Below are positions 1-9,797 of a stretch of 64,000 bases of DNA, piece after piece. The DNA lies in NCBI RefSeq assembly GCF_017874425.1, contig NZ_JAGGLL010000016.1, positions 1 through 64,000 on the forward strand, written 5' to 3'. The position numbers and the translations under genes were made by a program. The stretch comes from Clostridium punense. Its GTDB lineage: Bacteria > Bacillota > Clostridia > Clostridiales > Clostridiaceae. Numbering within the stretch: the stretch's first letter is position 1; each line of letters opens with the position of its first letter. Below the pieces are notes generated by a model that saw only the letters and a program-made list of their open reading frames with translations, ran no database searches and had not been told where the DNA came from.

Positions 1-162
1 CCTCGCATAATTTATTTTTATTATTTTGGATTTTTATATAGTTTTATATTAGTGGTATTTTTAGGGATGAATTTTCTTAATTAAAACATATATATTCAAA
101 AGGCCTTTCCCTTTACACTTTCTGATTTAAAAGTAAGTGAGGAATTAAGTGTTTATGAATCT

Positions 163-1779
163 TTGGATATACAAAGCACCTTTCTGAATGGAAAGGGTGT
201 AATAGTAGGAATTATTAGCACAGGAATAGATTATTTAAATCCAAGATTTATGAACATAGACGGAAGTACAAGAATTATTAGTATTTGGGATCAGACTGTA
301 AAAGAAGGGCCCCCACCAGAGACTTTTATAAGAGGTACTGAATTTAAGCGGGAAGATATTAATGAGGCACTTCAAAAGCAAGCTTTAGGAGAAGATCCTT
401 ATGCTATTGTTAATCACAAAGATAATATAGGGCATGGCACTGCCATTGCTGGAATTATTGGAGGAAGGAATCTTGGAGATGGAGATAAACTTCAAAGTGT
501 GGTTCCAGAATGTGAATTTTCTATAGTGAAGCTCAGAGAAGCAAAGGAAAATATGTTAAGGCTAGATGGTATAGAGAGAAATGGGAAAAATATATATCAA
601 GATACAGATATATCTGCAGGGATAAGATACTTTAGGACCCTTCAGGGTATAGTAAAAAGACCTATAGTAGTTTATTTAGCTTTAGGTAGCAATTCAGGGG
701 GGCACGGAGGGGAAACTGTATTAGAAAGGTATATGGACTTTGTAGCTTTACGAAGAGATTTTATTGTAAGTTGTAATACTGGCAATCAAGGAGCAGCATC
801 AGGGCATGCTAGTGGAATCTTAGAAGGTACTGGTAGTAAAAAAACAATTCCTCTAAGTGTAGCGGAAGGAGAAGGAAATGTAAGCTTTTCCATGTATACA
901 AATAAACCAGACAAAGTAAATATTGGACTAACTTCACCAACAGGGGAAAGGCTAGAAACTTTAATTATACCTACTAGAAATGGAGCATCCCTTGATTTTA
1001 CTATAGACAATAGCAATATAACTGTGCAATATTTTGAGGAAAATCGTGGTGGAGGGGTACAGCGGGTAGACGTATTAATAAGAAATGCATTAGGAGGATC
1101 GTGGTATATAGATTTAAAAGGAGCGTATATTTCCAATGGAAGATATGATTTGTGGCTTCTTCAAAAAGAGTTAATTGAAAAAGAGACAATATTTTTAAAT
1201 CCAGACATAAATATTACATTGATGACACCTTCTACAGCTCAAAACTCCATAACTACCTCGTATTACGATCAGAGGGATAATAGTGTAATTAATGAGTCAG
1301 GAAGAGGATTTACTCGTTATGGAGCAATTAAGCCTACTACAACCATGGAGTCTATAAATTTTTTAACTTCAGGACTAAATAACTCTACCATAGTAGCTAG
1401 TGGGGCAGCTATAGCAGGAGCATTGCTTACTGGAGCCATTGCAATGATTTATCAGTGGGGAATTGTAGAAAAGAATGATATAGATATGTATCAGCCCAAG
1501 TTAAGGAGCTACATAATCTCAGCTAGCTTAAGAGATGAGGATAGCATTTATCCAAATCAACAGTGGGGTTATGGAAGATTTAACTTCAATAAGCTTCTTG
1601 ATAACTTAAATAAAATAGTTGAAGCAAAGGAGAAAAAAAAGAAAAAGCCCATAGTAATTAGTACACAAGAGGATTCTTTAAGGAAGGTCATAGAAGGATT
1701 ATTTATAAGTATTCCAGAGGATATATATTTAAGGCTTGGAAATCATTTGCTAGTAAGGAATAAGGGGCGGGGTAAATAA
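163..1779 (+). CDS. Csp-like subtilisin-fold pseudoprotease, 5'-truncated (possibly a pseudogene)
   Basis: S8 (subtilisin-fold) protein of the spore-germination Csp type. Numbering from the TTG at 163, the segment aligning with the catalytic Asp reads GIISTGIDYLN (Ser19 replaces Asp), His91 is kept in GHGTAIAG, the oxyanion Asn208 is kept (TGNQG), and the catalytic Ser is Ala416 (SGAAIAG). It therefore lacks two triad residues. Homology to its neighbours continues upstream in the same frame to about 94 (IQKAFPFTLSDL), but an in-frame TAA at 82-84 cuts off the roughly 100-residue prodomain that the paralogues carry. No Shine-Dalgarno sequence precedes the TTG. The start is therefore doubtful: the gene may be decayed, or the first 84 bases may be unreliable sequence. 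It ends with the family tail LFISIPEDIYLRLG. The next gene's ATG overlaps its stop (TAATG). Confidence 0.7.
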   Translation: MDIQSTFLNGKGVIVGIISTGIDYLNPRFMNIDGSTRIISIWDQTVKEGPPPETFIRGTEFKREDINEALQKQALGEDPYAIVNHKDNIGHGTAIAGIIGGRNLGDGDKLQSVVPECEFSIVKLREAKENMLRLDGIERNGKNIYQDTDISAGIRYFRTLQGIVKRPIVVYLALGSNSGGHGGETVLERYMDFVALRRDFIVSCNTGNQGAASGHASGILEGTGSKKTIPLSVAEGEGNVSFSMYTNKPDKVNIGLTSPTGERLETLIIPTRNGASLDFTIDNSNITVQYFEENRGGGVQRVDVLIRNALGGSWYIDLKGAYISNGRYDLWLLQKELIEKETIFLNPDINITLMTPSTAQNSITTSYYDQRDNSVINESGRGFTRYGAIKPTTTMESINFLTSGLNNSTIVASGAAIAGALLTGAIAMIYQWGIVEKNDIDMYQPKLRSYIISASLRDEDSIYPNQQWGYGRFNFNKLLDNLNKIVEAKEKKKKKPIVISTQEDSLRKVIEGLFISIPEDIYLRLGNHLLVRNKGRGK

Positions 1780-3809
1780 TGGATAGTGATGACATTAAAG
1801 CAAAGGGACTCATAAGAGATAGAGGGATTAAATTCATTGAAGATAAAGAGGATGGAATAAGAGAAAAATGGGATATAGATAGGGAAACTAGTGAAGAAAG
1901 GCCTAGTAATCTCAGTGTAGAAGAGACCAAGTACTATTACTTGAGTGAAGATTATGAGGTTTACTTTATTGAGTATGTAGGTGATATTTTAAGTAGAATA
2001 AGAAACATACCCTTTGCTCATGTATATCTAACAGGAAGATTTTTTGCAATGCTATTCGTGGAGAATGGAAGGTTTAATGAAGTTGTAAAGGAAGTTCCCG
2101 AAATTGTAAATATACAAAAGGGATTTCCTTATACTCTTTCAGAGCTTGAAATTTCTAATGATTTATATAGTAGCAATGTAATTGATAAGGGAAACACCAC
2201 TCTTCAAGGTGAGGGGGTCATAGTTGGTATAATAAGTACTGGAATAGATTATTTAAATCCAAGGTTTATAAAAGATGATGGGACTAGTAGAGTAGTAGCT
2301 ATCTGGGATCAAACCTTACAGGAAGGTCCATATCCACAAAGTTTTTTCTTTGGCAGAGAATTTTCACAAAAAGAGATAAATGAGGCCTTAAAGAGAAGAA
2401 ATTTAGGAGAAGATCCCTATGAAGTAGTTAATCATAAGGATACTATTGGTCATGGTACTGCTATTGCAGGGATTATTGGAGGGGGAACCCTTGAGCCAGG
2501 GGAACCTTTAATCAGTGTAGTTCCAAAATGTGACTTTGCAATTGTAAAGCTTAAGGAAGCTAAGAATAATACTTTAAGATTAAGTGGTATAGATAGAAGA
2601 GAAGTGCCTGTATATCAGGATTCAGACATATCAGCATCAATAAGATTCTTATCGGAACTGCAACAGAGAGAGAATAAACCAATGGTGGTTTATTTAGCGT
2701 TGGGTAGTAACTCAGGTGGAAAGAATGGTCAAACGGTAGTGGAAAGACATATAGATTATTATTCTCAAAGAAGGGATTTTTCCGTAGTTTGTAGCACAGG
2801 AAATCAAGGGGCAGCAGAAGGTCATGCCAGTGGTATTTTATATAGGACTGGGGAGGAGAATATTGTTCCACTAAATGTAGATTTCAATGAGGGGAGTCTA
2901 TATTTTTCTATATATAACTTTAAATCAGATAGGATATCTCTACAATTAACTTCTCCAACGGGAGAAACCATAAAAGCTCTAACCATTCCAACAGTAAATG
3001 GGGAAAGTCTTACCTTTAGTTTAGGACAGAGCACAATAACTGTTCAATACTTTGAGGAACTTCAAAGCATTGGAGATGAAAGAGTAGATGTATTAATTAG
3101 AAACGCACCAGGGGGATCTTGGGTAATTGGGATTTCAGGTGAGTATATAGTTAAGGGGAAATATGATATTTGGCTTCTTCAGAAGGAGCTGTTAAGAAAA
3201 GAAACCAGATTTTTAGAACCAGATCCTAGTATAACCTTAATGACTCCAGGTACTGCTAGGAATATTTTAACTACTGCATACTATAATCAAGATAATAACA
3301 CAGTGATTTTAGAATCAGGAAGAGGTTTTACAAGGGATGGAAATATAAAGCCTTCTTTTGCAACTGCAGGGTTAAATGCTTTGACGGTAGGTTTAAATAA
3401 TACACCCATAGTAGTAACAGGTGCAGCTGTAGGTGGTGCGCTTCTTGCGGGGGCGGTGGCAATGATATATGAGTGGGGAGCCGTTAGAAGAAATGATATC
3501 AATCTTTATCCTCCTAAAATAAGAACTTATATGATTTCAGCAGCTATCAGAGATGAAGGAAGGACCTATCCAAATGAGGAGTGGGGATATGGAAGATTTA
3601 GTTTTCAAAGCCTTGTAGAAAACCTTGAAAGAATATCTATAAGTAAAAAAAGAGATAGGTACCATGAGTTGGAGAACCTAAGAAATTTTGAAAGTGTAGA
3701 AAATCATAAATATATGGAAAGAAGTAATATTATTTATCATAGTGAAATCATTTTTCATAAAGGTCTATATATTAGGATTCCTAAAGAGATATATAGCACA
3801 TTAAAATAA
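1779..3809 (+). CDS. Csp-like subtilisin-fold pseudoprotease
   Basis: 676 residues, Csp-type S8 fold without a signal peptide. After a charged N-terminal extension comes the prodomain (about 52-120, YYYLSEDYEVYFIEY), then the subtilase core. Triad positions: Ser153 for Asp (IISTGID), His225 retained (GHGTAIAG), Ala550 for Ser (TGAAVGG); the oxyanion Asn342 is retained. The insertion at about 360-480 fits the jelly-roll domain of Csp proteins. A charged linker (620-660) leads to the C-terminal motif LYIRIPKEIYSTLK. The ATG overlaps the stop of the preceding gene and GGGGCGGGG lies just upstream, so translational coupling is likely. Known family context: Csp proteases cleave pro-SleC during germination, and catalytically dead members act as regulators or germinant sensors. 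This one should be non-proteolytic. Confidence 0.85.
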   Translation: MDSDDIKAKGLIRDRGIKFIEDKEDGIREKWDIDRETSEERPSNLSVEETKYYYLSEDYEVYFIEYVGDILSRIRNIPFAHVYLTGRFFAMLFVENGRFNEVVKEVPEIVNIQKGFPYTLSELEISNDLYSSNVIDKGNTTLQGEGVIVGIISTGIDYLNPRFIKDDGTSRVVAIWDQTLQEGPYPQSFFFGREFSQKEINEALKRRNLGEDPYEVVNHKDTIGHGTAIAGIIGGGTLEPGEPLISVVPKCDFAIVKLKEAKNNTLRLSGIDRREVPVYQDSDISASIRFLSELQQRENKPMVVYLALGSNSGGKNGQTVVERHIDYYSQRRDFSVVCSTGNQGAAEGHASGILYRTGEENIVPLNVDFNEGSLYFSIYNFKSDRISLQLTSPTGETIKALTIPTVNGESLTFSLGQSTITVQYFEELQSIGDERVDVLIRNAPGGSWVIGISGEYIVKGKYDIWLLQKELLRKETRFLEPDPSITLMTPGTARNILTTAYYNQDNNTVILESGRGFTRDGNIKPSFATAGLNALTVGLNNTPIVVTGAAVGGALLAGAVAMIYEWGAVRRNDINLYPPKIRTYMISAAIRDEGRTYPNEEWGYGRFSFQSLVENLERISISKKRDRYHELENLRNFESVENHKYMERSNIIYHSEIIFHKGLYIRIPKEIYSTLK

Positions 3810-3893
3810 GAAATACAATCTTGGGAGCAATAATATAAAAAGCGTTACTAAAATCCATTAATAAATTATAACAATAATTAGGGAGAAGGGGTT

Positions 3894-5831
3894 ATGGCAT
3901 TTAAAAATTTAAAGCTTTCAACTAAGGAAACCAAGGAAAATAGAGAAACAACTATGGAAACTGGAGCTTTATTAAGCGAATTAAGTGAAGAGGAAATAAA
4001 AAAGTTAAATCAGCTCTATCTTAGTGAGGATTATGAATCCTATTATATAGAATATATTGGAGATATTAAAGAGAGTATAGATAAACTGGATTATGCCACA
4101 GTATTTTTTCCTGGAAGGTTTTTTGCGGTAGTGCTTGTGAAAGCAGGAATGTTAAACAGATTAGTACAGGATGTACCACAACTAACTAATATTATCAGGT
4201 TTTTCCCTTTTACTTTATCGGGGTTAAAAATATCAGATTTACCCTACGACCCACAGGTTATAAATAAGGGAAATATTCCTCTAGACGGCAGTGGAATTGT
4301 AGTTGGTATTATTAGCACAGGAATTGATTATTTAAATAAAAACTTCATAGCAGAGGATGGAAAATCTAGAATAGTAGCTATTTGGGATCAAACTGTAGAC
4401 ACTGGACCAATTCCCAAAAGCTTCATACATGGTACAGAATTTACCAATGAAGAAATTAATATAGCCCTAGAAGAGCAAAGACAAGGAAGGGATCCCTATG
4501 CCATAGTGAATCACAAAGATGAGGTAGGCCATGGCACAGCCATTGCGGGTATTGTAGGGGGAAGGAGTAAAGATAATACGGAGAATTTAGTAAGTGTAGC
4601 TCCTAACTGTGAGTTTGCAGTAGTAAAACTAAGGAAAGCAAAGCAAAGAACCTTACAGTCAATTGGACTTGAAAATCCTCGGGAAACAGTTTACGGCTCT
4701 TATAATATGACTTCTGCAGTTAGGTATTTTGCAGAACTACAGCTTAGGTTAAATAAACCTGTGGTGGTTTATTTAGCTGTGGGAAGTAATCTAGGAGGAC
4801 ACGATGGAGGCACCATAACAGAAAGATATATAGATTTGTTTTCCCAAAGAAGGAACCTCGTGTATGTTGGGGACAGTGGAAATCAAGGAAATACAGCTAC
4901 TCATGCTAGTGGCCAATTGATAAGAGCCGGTGATAGAAAAAACATTGAAATAAATGTAGATAGTGAAGAAAAAAACTTGGATATTTCTCTTTATATAGTA
5001 GGCTCAGATAAAATTAGAGTTGGCATAACTACTCCAACTGGTGAGGAGTTGGAAAATATAGCTGTGCCCAATAAAATTGGAGAGATAGCCTCAGCTAATT
5101 TAGGAGGAAGTGATATAACAATAGAGTTTTTTCCGGAAAGGCAAGGAATTCCAGACGCAAGATTAGATATCATTATTAGAAACATAACCCCAGGGGTTTG
5201 GAGATTAAATCTCCTAGGGGAATTCATAACAACTGGAAGGTATGATGCTTGGCTCTTTCAGAAGGAACTATTAGCACCAGGAACTAGATTTTTAAATCCC
5301 GATCCTTACTGCACTATGATGACTCCAAATACAGCTATAAATAACATTGTAGCAGCATCCTTTAATCAACAAACAGGAAGGATATTAGATGAGTCAGGAA
5401 GAGGATTTACAAGGGATGGGAGAATTAAACCTTCTGTTGCTGTTAATTCTGCAAATGTTTTAACTACTGGATTAGATAATAAATTAATTGTAGCTACTGG
5501 AGCTGCTATGGCAGGAGGAATACTTGCTGGAACGGTAGCGTTACTACTTCAGTGGGGAATAATTGAGGGAAACAATGTGGATATGTATCCACAAAGGCCT
5601 AGAAACTATATTATAGGTGGCACCATAAGACAACAAAATGTAATATACCCAACTCCGGAAGTGGGGTATGGACAGTTAGATATAGAAAAATTGTTTACAA
5701 GTTTATTGCAAAGTCCGGAAAAAAGCAATAAAGAACTAGAAGTAGAACGGTTAGGAAATGAAATCCTTGAGGAACAGGGCTTATATGTAAGATTACCTGT
5801 TGAGATATGTGAAAAATTAAGAATTCATTAA
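3894..5831 (+). CDS. Csp-like subtilisin-fold pseudoprotease
   Basis: 645 residues with the same architecture: short charged leader, prodomain (41-108, YLSEDYESYYIEY), subtilase core with inserted beta domain, linker and C-terminal tail LYVRLPVEICEKL. Triad positions are Ser141 (IISTGID) for Asp, His213 retained (GHGTAIAG) and Ala538 (TGAAMAG) for Ser; the oxyanion Asn330 is present (SGNQG). Start ATG has GGGAGAAGGGG upstream. It lies 84 bp after the previous gene with no terminator between them, so it is probably in the same transcript. No signal peptide or membrane segment. By sequence it is a pseudoprotease; a sensor or scaffold role in germination is inference. Confidence 0.85.
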   Translation: MAFKNLKLSTKETKENRETTMETGALLSELSEEEIKKLNQLYLSEDYESYYIEYIGDIKESIDKLDYATVFFPGRFFAVVLVKAGMLNRLVQDVPQLTNIIRFFPFTLSGLKISDLPYDPQVINKGNIPLDGSGIVVGIISTGIDYLNKNFIAEDGKSRIVAIWDQTVDTGPIPKSFIHGTEFTNEEINIALEEQRQGRDPYAIVNHKDEVGHGTAIAGIVGGRSKDNTENLVSVAPNCEFAVVKLRKAKQRTLQSIGLENPRETVYGSYNMTSAVRYFAELQLRLNKPVVVYLAVGSNLGGHDGGTITERYIDLFSQRRNLVYVGDSGNQGNTATHASGQLIRAGDRKNIEINVDSEEKNLDISLYIVGSDKIRVGITTPTGEELENIAVPNKIGEIASANLGGSDITIEFFPERQGIPDARLDIIIRNITPGVWRLNLLGEFITTGRYDAWLFQKELLAPGTRFLNPDPYCTMMTPNTAINNIVAASFNQQTGRILDESGRGFTRDGRIKPSVAVNSANVLTTGLDNKLIVATGAAMAGGILAGTVALLLQWGIIEGNNVDMYPQRPRNYIIGGTIRQQNVIYPTPEVGYGQLDIEKLFTSLLQSPEKSNKELEVERLGNEILEEQGLYVRLPVEICEKLRIH

Positions 5832-5869
5832 GATTTATAATTTAGCAATTATATGGGAGGTAAATCCTT

Positions 5870-8800
5870 GTGAGTATTAATAATACCTCTAATAATTTTT
5901 ACAGAGAAACTGAAAATAATACTGGCCAAAAGGGGGCCACTGTAGAACAGGCTAATGCTTACTATGCAGATGAAACCTATGAAAGTTATTTTATAGAATA
6001 TACGGGAGATGTAGCAGAGAGCATAAGAAGAACAGGCCTTGGAGATGTTTTTTTCTTTAATAAGTTCTTTGCCCTTCTCTTTGTAAAAAAAGGAATGTTA
6101 AGAAGACTTCTTGAGAGTGTACCTGGAATTGTAAATATAGAAAAGAGCTTTATATATACTTTATCACCATTTAATATTGAAAATAACTCACCAGATTTAA
6201 GTGTTATTAATAAACAAAATACTACTTTAAATGGAGAAGGGGTTATAGTTGCTATAGTGGGTACAGGAATAGATTATCTAAATCCTAGATTCTTAAATGA
6301 AAAAGGTGAAACTAGAATTGTATCTATTTGGGATCAAGGATTAGACCAAGGGCCAAAACCAGCAACTTTTTTCTTCGGAACAGAATTTACTAGGGAAAAT
6401 ATCAATAATGCTATAAAAGTCAAAGGTATAGGAAGAGATCCCTATGAAATAGTTAACCATAGAGATGAAGTTGGTCATGGAACTTCCATGGCAGGACTTA
6501 TTGGTGGAAGAAACTTAGGTGGAAGAGATATTTTTACAAGTGTGGCCCCAAACTGTGAATTTGCAATCGTAAAGCTTAAACAGGCTAAAAAAAGCAATTT
6601 AGAATTAGCGGGAGCTGGAGATTATGAGGGAAATGCATATGATTCAAATGATATTACTTCATCAATGAGGTATCTATCAGAACTCCAAGAAAGACTAAAA
6701 AGGCCTATGGTGGTGTACCTTACTATTGGTACTAATTCGGGAGGTCATGATGGAGGTACTGTAGCAGAGCGGTATTTGGACTTCTTCACAAATAGAAGAG
6801 ACTTTTCTATGGTTTTAAGCACAGGTGGAGAAGGAAATACAGCTACTCATACCAGTGGAAACTTACTAGAAGTAGATGGAAATAACATTGTAGAAGTGGC
6901 TGTGGGGCCAGGCCAGGACAATCTTCTTCTGTCTATATATACAGTAAGGAGAGATAGAATTTCCATAGGAGTAGAAAATCCACAGGGAAAAGTCTTTGAA
7001 AGAATAGACATCTCCTTTATAAATGGAGCAGAAACCTATGTTAAATTAGGGGAAACAGGAATTAGATTGCAGTATTTTCTTGAGGTTGATGGCATTGGCG
7101 ACCAAAGGATAGATGTTTTATTTACAAATATAAGTGAAGGTACCTGGAGAATTAGACTTATTGGAGAGAATGTAGTTGATGGTGAGTATAATTGCTGGCT
7201 CCCTCAAAGAGGGCTTTTAAAGGGGAATACTAGATTTATTAATCCTAATTCAGCTATTACCTTAATGACTCCTGCTACAGCCAATAATGCCATAGTAGGT
7301 TCTTCTTATAATCAAATTGAAGGAACTACTTTACCAGAGTCGGGAAATGGATTCACGAGGGATGGTAGGATTAAACCTAATCTAACTGTTCCCTCTAAGA
7401 ATATATTAACTATGGCTTTAAGTAATAATATAGTTGCTAGTGGACCAGCTATATCAGGAGCACTACTTGCAGGGGCAGTAGCCTTACTATATCAGTGGGG
7501 GATTGTAAGAAACAATGATATCAATTTATTTCCACAGAAAATTATAAGCTATTTAGTGCAAGGGGTTGAAAGAAAAGAAGGTGTAACTTATCCAAATGAA
7601 AGAGAAGGCTTTGGTGTATTTAGCTTTCAAAAGTTTTTTATTAGTCTAGGTGCTGGTGCAAGAATAATAGCTGATGTAAACAATCAGCAGGAGATTTTTA
7701 AAAACTATTATCTTAATGAGGATTATGAAAATTACATCGTTGATTATACAGGAAATATTTTTGAAACCTTTGAGAATATTGACTATGTAGTAGTTTACTT
7801 TTCAGATAACTTTGCAGCTATTGTGTCTATTAAAAAGGGAACCCTTGGCAGGCTCTTAGAAGATGTTCCTGAAATAACTAATATTCAAAAGAGTTATTTG
7901 TTTACTATGGCTGATATAGAGAAATCTAATGAACCCTATTCACCCCTAGTTTTTGATAGAAGCGGGTTAGATTTAGAAGGACAAAATGTCATAGTTGGAA
8001 TTGTAGGCCCAGGTATTGACTATTTGAATGAAAGATTCATGACCCAAGATGGAAGTACTAGAATAATAAGTATTTGGGATCAAACTTTAGAGCAGGGTCC
8101 ACCACCACTTGAAACCTTTGGTACTGAATTTGATAGAGAAAAAATAAATGAAGCTATCAGGACAAGTAAAGAAGGAAGAGACCCATACTCGGTTGTTAAT
8201 CATAAAGATGATAAGGGAGAGGGAACTGCTATTGCAGGCATTGCAGGCGCAAGAAACTTAGAAGATAATGATGATATGGTAAGTCTAGCCCCAAGGTGTG
8301 AATTTGCAGTGGTTAAGCTAAAGGAAGCAAAGAATAACACTCTAGAGCTCAATGGAGTTACTGAAAGAAAAGAAGGAATTTATGAGACTACTGATATAGG
8401 TCTAGCATTAAAATATCTATCAACTATCCAACTTAAAGAGAAAAAACCTATGGTTGTCTATGTACCTTTAGGCAGCAATTGTGGTGGCCATGATGGCTCA
8501 GATGCACTAGAAAGATATATAGAGTTTTTAGTTAGACAAAGGGGCTTCGTAGTGGCAACTACCAGTGGAAACCAAGGAAATACTAATACTCATGCTAGTG
8601 GGTTCCTAACCTCTACAGGGGATGTAAAAACCATAGAGGTGAATATAGGACAGGGAGAAAAAAACTTTTGTATGGGGATTTACATGAACTTAGCTGACAG
8701 AGTGTCTATTGGTGTTGTATCTCCTAGTGGTAAAACTGTAGAGCGGATACCTGCACCTTTAGGACAAGAGGATATAATGGTAGTTAATCTAGAAGGAGCT

Positions 8801-9526
8801 ACTATAGAAGTAAGATATTTAATACAAGAACAAAGTCAAGGAGACCAGGCTATCATCTTATCAATTTATGGAGTAACTAGTGGAGTGTGGCAAATAAGGC
8901 TTTTGGGAGATTCTATATTAGGAGGGCGCTACGATGCTTGGATGCATCAAAGGGAACTTCTAACTGGTGATACTAGATTTTTAAGAAGTGATATTAATAC
9001 AACTTTAATGACTCCTTCCACTGCTAATAATATTTTAGTTAGTTCCTATTTTAATGAGGTAGCTGGTAGTGTACCACCAGAGTCTGGAAGAGGATATACA
9101 AGGGATGGAAGAATTAAGCCAGGAATAGGCATCGAAGGTACAAATATACTAACTTTAGGATTAAATAATCAATATGTGGTTGCCAGTGGAAATGCTTTAA
9201 CAGGCGGAATACTAATTGGTATGACAGCTATTTTACTGCAATGGGGAATTGTAGATAAAAATGATATTAATATGTTTGCGTCAAGAATAAGAAACTACTT
9301 AGTTGCTGGAACTGTAAGACAGGAGGGCGGTTCATATCCCAATAGGGAAGTAGGCTATGGAGTCTTATCAATTAGCAAGATATTTCAGATATTAAAGGAA
9401 ATATCTAAGAGAACAAGAGTAGAAAAGGATAATAATAACAGTGTACTTTCACAAGGAATTTATATAAGTATTCCCAAGGAAATGTATTTAAGAGTAAAAG
9501 AGAAAAATAACTTTATAAGGAATTAA
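5870..9526 (+). CDS. Double Csp-like pseudoprotease (two fused subtilisin-fold domains)
   Basis: 1218 residues; GTG start with GGGAGG upstream. Two complete prodomain-plus-subtilase units are fused head to tail: unit A about 30-600, unit B about 611-1200, without the usual C-terminal tail between them. Unit A has Gly131 for Asp (IVGTGID), His203 retained, Ala527 for Ser (SGPAISG), and Gly320 in place of the oxyanion Asn. Unit B has lost the whole triad: Gly713 (IVGPGID), Glu784 in GEGTAIAG instead of His, and Ala1109 (SGNALTG), although its oxyanion Asn901 remains. The fusion recalls CspBA of C. difficile, where an active CspB is joined to pseudoprotease CspA, but here neither half can be active. 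The family tail IYISIPKEMYLRV closes unit B. A terminator follows. Confidence 0.85.
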   Translation: MSINNTSNNFYRETENNTGQKGATVEQANAYYADETYESYFIEYTGDVAESIRRTGLGDVFFFNKFFALLFVKKGMLRRLLESVPGIVNIEKSFIYTLSPFNIENNSPDLSVINKQNTTLNGEGVIVAIVGTGIDYLNPRFLNEKGETRIVSIWDQGLDQGPKPATFFFGTEFTRENINNAIKVKGIGRDPYEIVNHRDEVGHGTSMAGLIGGRNLGGRDIFTSVAPNCEFAIVKLKQAKKSNLELAGAGDYEGNAYDSNDITSSMRYLSELQERLKRPMVVYLTIGTNSGGHDGGTVAERYLDFFTNRRDFSMVLSTGGEGNTATHTSGNLLEVDGNNIVEVAVGPGQDNLLLSIYTVRRDRISIGVENPQGKVFERIDISFINGAETYVKLGETGIRLQYFLEVDGIGDQRIDVLFTNISEGTWRIRLIGENVVDGEYNCWLPQRGLLKGNTRFINPNSAITLMTPATANNAIVGSSYNQIEGTTLPESGNGFTRDGRIKPNLTVPSKNILTMALSNNIVASGPAISGALLAGAVALLYQWGIVRNNDINLFPQKIISYLVQGVERKEGVTYPNEREGFGVFSFQKFFISLGAGARIIADVNNQQEIFKNYYLNEDYENYIVDYTGNIFETFENIDYVVVYFSDNFAAIVSIKKGTLGRLLEDVPEITNIQKSYLFTMADIEKSNEPYSPLVFDRSGLDLEGQNVIVGIVGPGIDYLNERFMTQDGSTRIISIWDQTLEQGPPPLETFGTEFDREKINEAIRTSKEGRDPYSVVNHKDDKGEGTAIAGIAGARNLEDNDDMVSLAPRCEFAVVKLKEAKNNTLELNGVTERKEGIYETTDIGLALKYLSTIQLKEKKPMVVYVPLGSNCGGHDGSDALERYIEFLVRQRGFVVATTSGNQGNTNTHASGFLTSTGDVKTIEVNIGQGEKNFCMGIYMNLADRVSIGVVSPSGKTVERIPAPLGQEDIMVVNLEGATIEVRYLIQEQSQGDQAIILSIYGVTSGVWQIRLLGDSILGGRYDAWMHQRELLTGDTRFLRSDINTTLMTPSTANNILVSSYFNEVAGSVPPESGRGYTRDGRIKPGIGIEGTNILTLGLNNQYVVASGNALTGGILIGMTAILLQWGIVDKNDINMFASRIRNYLVAGTVRQEGGSYPNREVGYGVLSISKIFQILKEISKRTRVEKDNNNSVLSQGIYISIPKEMYLRVKEKNNFIRN

Positions 9527-9542
9527 ATCATGCTAATGAACA

Positions 9543-9584
9543 AAGAGTAGCTTTACGATAGTTTAAAGCTATTCTTTTATTTTT
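9543..9584 (+). terminator. Rho-independent terminator after the first csp-like gene block
   Basis: A 13-bp stem (AAGAGTAGCTTTA / TAAAGCTATTCTT, with G-T pairs) is followed by a T-rich run. It separates the first four csp-like genes from the next transcription unit. The rest of the gap to 9798 is AT-rich and shows no promoter I would assign. Confidence 0.75.
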
Positions 9585-9797
9585 AAATTTATTTGCTATG
9601 AAAAGTGTCTAATTTTTAGTTTGCAAATATAATGATATTATGAGAACTGACATAATTTTAGAACACTGAAATCTGAAGAGCTAAGCAACCTAAAGCTTGC
9701 TAAAGCTTCATAAGAATATTAACTTTTGGGGAATTAATATAATTTACAAATAGATATTGTTAAGTGATTGAAAAAGTAACAACTAAGAGGAGTTGAA

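Noticed and set aside
786-1136. Long antisense ORFs opposite the csp-like genes and elsewhere
   Set aside because: They lie entirely within conserved genes on the other strand, without ribosome binding sites or family similarity.
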